In this document: in pieces, positions 13,972 to 16,112 of the stretch
How positions within the stretch are numbered: the first letter of the stretch is position 1
Layout of the letters: each line of letters starts with the position of its first letter
Assembly: GCA_964515215.1 (NCBI GenBank)
Contig: CAZESL010000053.1
Span: forward strand, 1-16,112
Direction of reading: 5' to 3'
Origin: SIG588 sp964515215
GTDB lineage: Bacteria; Bacillota; Clostridia; Oscillospirales; Acutalibacteraceae
DNA: 16,112 bases
The notes under the pieces: generated by a model
Databases searched by the model: none
Told to the model about the DNA's origin: nothing
What the model saw: only the letters and a program-made list of their open reading frames with translations
Position numbers and translations under genes: made by a program

Positions 13972-14403
13972 ATGACGGAAGTGGTTGCAGCCCTCATATG
14001 GGATAACGATAGGTTTATGATCTGTCAACGTCCGACGAGTAAGTCCTGCGCCCTGTTGTGGGAGTTCGTCGGCGGTAAGGTGGAGGCGGGGGAGACCAAA
14101 GAGCAAGCGCTCGTTCGCGAGTGTCGGGAAGAACTGGCCGTGACCCTCGCGGTCGGGGATGAGTTCATGGACGTGGTGCACGAGTATCCCGATATTACGG
14201 TGCATTTGACCTTGTTCAACGCTGCCATAGCCGAAGGTGTTCCGCAAAAACTGGAACATAACGACATTCGCTGGATCACGCCTCGGGAGATTCCCGACTA
14301 CGATTTTTGTCCGGCGGATAAAGACATATTGGAACGGATAATACAGTATGAGAAAAACGGTGTTCACAACGAATCCTTCCAACCATACCGATCGCACGAG
14401 TAA
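13972..14403 (+). CDS. Nudix (MutT-type) hydrolase
   Basis: Hydrolyses a nucleoside diphosphate-X substrate; similarity to MutT suggests clean-up of oxidised dGTP such as 8-oxo-dGTP. The 143 residues contain an intact Nudix box G35-x5-E41-x7-R49-E50-x2-E53-E54 (GKVEAGET ... RECREELA). Family-like segments WEFVGGK before it and HNDIRWITPREIPDYDFCPADKDIL after it are typical of MutT-like enzymes. ATG 13972 follows AGGAG (13959-13963) by 8 nt and the promoter at 13918-13946. The frame is open further upstream to 13774 but that would overlap the FAD/Rieske gene. The exact substrate cannot be read from sequence. Confidence 0.9.
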   Translation: MTEVVAALIWDNDRFMICQRPTSKSCALLWEFVGGKVEAGETKEQALVRECREELAVTLAVGDEFMDVVHEYPDITVHLTLFNAAIAEGVPQKLEHNDIRWITPREIPDYDFCPADKDILERIIQYEKNGVHNESFQPYRSHE

Positions 14404-14404
14404 G

Positions 14405-14460
14405 ATCAAGACAACCGCCATCGCAATGTCCGATGACGGTTGTTTGCGTATGATCTTGAT
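14405..14460 (+). terminator. Stem-loop after the Nudix gene
   Basis: ACAACCG (14411-14417) and CATCG (14419-14423) pair with CGATG (14431-14435) and CGGTTGT (14437-14443), with one C-A mismatch. An outer ATCAAG (14405-14410)/CTTGAT (14455-14460) may extend it. The tail TTTGCG is only weakly T-rich, so termination is plausible but not certain. Confidence 0.5.
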
Positions 14461-14736
14461 ACTGCCGATACGGTCTCAAAAGAATTCATCAAGATTCTAT
14501 TTGTTTTGAAGCAAAATGAAGTCCTCCGCTTGCAATTGTTACGGACTTACAAAGAATATTAGGTTGTAGTCCTTCTATTTGCCGGTTTTCGTCATTCTCG
14601 ATACTGTCCCAAATGGTAAAAAACACCTGATTTCTATATCAAGATCTGATCCGCAGTAGACAAAGAATGAGTTTTGGTTGAAACAGAGGCCGCACGTAAA
14701 CAGCGAGAGAAGATGGAACGCCCGTGAAAACTGTGG
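14461..14736. other. AT-rich gene-free stretch
   Basis: Part of a 442-nt gap between the Nudix gene and the ATPase. Small open frames occur on the - strand (14575-14763, 14634-14822) but have no ribosome binding site or recognisable family and cross the repeat and promoter. I see no gene, RNA or repeat here; it could be decayed sequence at an insertion boundary. Confidence 0.4.
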
Positions 14737-14756
14737 AAATACGCAAAATTTCCGAA
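14737..14756 (+). repeat. 20-bp direct repeat, copy 1 (upstream of promoter)
   Basis: AAATACGCAAAATTTCCGAA, identical to 14813-14832, 76 bp apart. With the two preceding G residues this copy also contains an inverted repeat GGAAAT-7-ATTTCC (14735-14753). It ends 8 nt before the -35 box of the ATPase promoter. Confidence 0.85.
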
Positions 14757-14764
14757 TGTGCATA

Positions 14765-14793
14765 TTGACTTATAATGTTGACTATGATATAAT
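14765..14793 (+). promoter_or_regulatory. Promoter for the AAA_14/DUF4143 ATPase
   Basis: TTGACT (14765-14770), 17-bp spacer, TATAAT (14788-14793). Expected transcription start is near 14800. It is bracketed by the direct repeats at 14737-14756 and 14813-14832. Confidence 0.8.
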
Positions 14794-14806
14794 AGGCTTG
14801 GATAAG

Positions 14807-14842
14807 ATGAGTAAATACGCAAAATTTCCGAAAGAGGGTTAG
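14807..14842 (+). CDS. Possible 11-codon leader ORF
   Basis: ATG 14807 opens MSKYAKFPKEG and stops at TAG 14840-14842, 3 nt before the GTG of the ATPase. Its middle codons are the second copy of the 20-bp repeat. Only GGAT precedes the ATG, a weak ribosome binding site. It could be a translated leader or chance. Confidence 0.2.
   Translation: MSKYAKFPKEG
14813..14832 (+). repeat. 20-bp direct repeat, copy 2 (in the leader)
   Basis: Exact second copy of 14737-14756, located in the predicted 5' leader, just before the AGAGGG ribosome binding site of the ATPase. Here the inverted repeat has one mismatch (GTAAAT/ATTTCC). Confidence 0.85.
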
Positions 14843-14845
14843 GCT

Positions 14846-16112
14846 GTGATTGAAAGAAATAAATATCTCGAAAGATTAATTGCTAAGAAAGAAAACGGTT
14901 TGGTAAAGGTTGTTACCGGTATCAGAAGATGCGGCAAATCGTATTTGCTGTTCAACATTTACAAAGAATATCTTAAGTCGATCGGCGTAGAAGATGAGTG
15001 CATTATCTGTCTTGCCCTCGATGATGATGAAAACATCAAGTACCGCAATCCGCTTGAGCTTGGCAAATACATCCGTAGCTTAACTGTAGATGAAAGCAAA
15101 ACGTATTATGTGTTCCTTGATGAGATCCAGAAGGTAGTTACCATTCAAAACCCTTACATTACAGATGTTGAGGATAAGATCGGTTTCGTCGATGTCGTTC
15201 TCGGTCTTATGAAGCACGAAAACATTGATGTCTATGTGACCGGCAGCAACTCTAAGATGTTATCATCTGATATTCTTACCGAATTCCGCGGACGGGGTGA
15301 TGAGATCCGTGTGAGCCCGCTGTCTTTTGAAGAGTTCTATCACGCATACGAGGGAGATAAGCGTGATGCATGGCAAGAATATTATACCTACGGCGGACTG
15401 CCTCTTGTAATGAAGAAAAAAGGACATGAAGAAAAAGCAAAGTATCTGGAGTCTTTGTTTGGAAAGATTTATATCGGTGATATCATAGAACGAAATAAGA
15501 TATTACACGATAAATCCGTTCTTGACGACCTTTTGAATATCATATCTTCCTCCGTCGGATCACTTACGAATGCGGGCAAGATAGCAAAGACTTTCAAAAG
15601 CGAAAGACAAGTCAAAATAAGCGATGAAACTGTCAGCAGGTATCTGGATTTCTTTATCGATGCCTTTATGATATATAAGGCTGAACGGTATGACGTTAAA
15701 GGCAGAAAATATATCGGATCTCCGCTTAAATATTATTTCAGCGACGTAGGCTTGCGAAATGCAAGGCTCAATTTCCGCCAGCAGGAAGAAAATCATATTA
15801 TGGAGAATATCATCTATAACGAGCTTTGCCACAGGGAATTTAGTGTAGATGTCGGCGTGGTTGAGTACTGCTATAAGGACGCAGACAAAAAGAGTAAGCG
15901 TGCGCAGCTGGAGATTGACTTTGTGGCTAACAAAGGTGGCAAGAAGTATTATATTCAGTCTGCGCTTACCGTAAGCGAGGAAGAAAAACGTCAGCAGGAG
16001 GTAAGATCTCTTAACCGTGTCGGCGACTCCTTTAAAAAGATCGTAGTAGTAAAAGATAATATTATTCCGTGGCACGATGACAATGGTATTCTCTATGTTG
16101 GTATCGAGCAAT
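14846..16112 (+). CDS. AAA_14/DUF4143 family ATP-binding protein (3' end outside window)
   Basis: 422 codons are present and the frame is still open at the right edge; relatives are about 420-440 residues, so only a few codons may be missing. The N-terminal AAA_14 ATPase has Walker A TGIRRCGKS (24-32), Walker B VFLDE (89-93) and a sensor-like YVTGSNSKML, followed by RVSPLSFEEFYHAY. The C-terminal DUF4143 region includes GDIIERNKI, SRYLDFFIDAFMIYKAERYD, KYYFSDVGLRNARLN and an endonuclease-fold-like core QLEIDFVA ... YYIQS (Asp358, Gln371). GTG 14846 is chosen because GAGGG (14834-14838) lies 7 nt upstream and no in-frame ATG follows until well into the ATPase core. Codon use is more AT-rich than the pyr genes. 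Cellular role unknown; the family is common in accessory regions. Confidence 0.9.
   Translation, partial: MIERNKYLERLIAKKENGLVKVVTGIRRCGKSYLLFNIYKEYLKSIGVEDECIICLALDDDENIKYRNPLELGKYIRSLTVDESKTYYVFLDEIQKVVTIQNPYITDVEDKIGFVDVVLGLMKHENIDVYVTGSNSKMLSSDILTEFRGRGDEIRVSPLSFEEFYHAYEGDKRDAWQEYYTYGGLPLVMKKKGHEEKAKYLESLFGKIYIGDIIERNKILHDKSVLDDLLNIISSSVGSLTNAGKIAKTFKSERQVKISDETVSRYLDFFIDAFMIYKAERYDVKGRKYIGSPLKYYFSDVGLRNARLNFRQQEENHIMENIIYNELCHREFSVDVGVVEYCYKDADKKSKRAQLEIDFVANKGGKKYYIQSALTVSEEEKRQQEVRSLNRVGDSFKKIVVVKDNIIPWHDDNGILYVGIEQ

Noticed and set aside
14575..14822. Two 62-codon open frames on the - strand
   Set aside because: No ribosome binding site or family; they cover the direct repeat and, in one case, the promoter of the ATPase.
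14735..16112. Complete toxin-antitoxin or defence system
   Set aside because: Only the ATPase gene is visible; no partner gene lies upstream and the downstream side is outside the window.

Overview
The window looks like a chromosomal segment of a gut-type Clostridia (Bacillota). The evidence is a class 1B dihydroorotate dehydrogenase (PyrD with a PyrK partner), strong AGGAGG-type ribosome binding sites, Bacillota-style sigma-A promoters, a GlpP-family antiterminator, a DUF6512-like membrane protein, and two-hairpin intergenic repeats of a kind I associate with gut Clostridia. No rRNA, tRNA or CRISPR array is visible.

Positions 1-6575 are one tightly packed + strand nucleotide operon: carB (3' end only), pyrK, pyrD, pyrF, pyrE, pyrB, pyrI and an IMP dehydrogenase (guaB). 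Several neighbours overlap by ATGA or by a few bases and every gap is under 25 nt. The set covers carbamoyl phosphate to UMP except dihydroorotase (pyrC), which is not in the window. The IMP dehydrogenase adds the first committed step to GTP. It belongs to the unusual lineage I know from the parasite Tritrichomonas foetus.

Positions 6576-9806 start with a 222-bp MITE-like palindromic element, followed by a GlpP-family antiterminator gene. Next come a near-perfect promoter whose -35 overlaps the glpP stop codon, an intrinsic terminator directly in the leader, and a two-gene unit for an Ldh2-type malate/lactate dehydrogenase and a malic enzyme. This layout suggests transcription attenuation of a malate module, possibly by the adjacent GlpP protein.

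Positions 9807-12530 are a mixed accessory stretch. On the - strand lie a small conserved protein and an AT-rich SAM-dependent methyltransferase. On the + strand is a low-molecular-weight tyrosine phosphatase. A DUF6512-like membrane protein on the - strand converges on it through a bidirectional terminator. Palindromic repeats fill the intergenic spaces; one supplies the stop codon of a gene and another supplies a promoter -35 box.

Positions 12531-16112 hold an FAD oxidoreductase with a C-terminal Rieske domain, divergent from the membrane protein across a possible shared operator. A Nudix hydrolase with its own promoter follows. After a gene-free stretch comes a GTG-start AAA_14/DUF4143 ATPase that runs off the right edge. 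Its promoter is bracketed by two exact 20-bp direct repeats. No complete new defence or mobile system is demonstrated; the most promising unexplained elements are the GlpP/attenuator/malate unit and the repeat-bracketed promoter of the ATPase.
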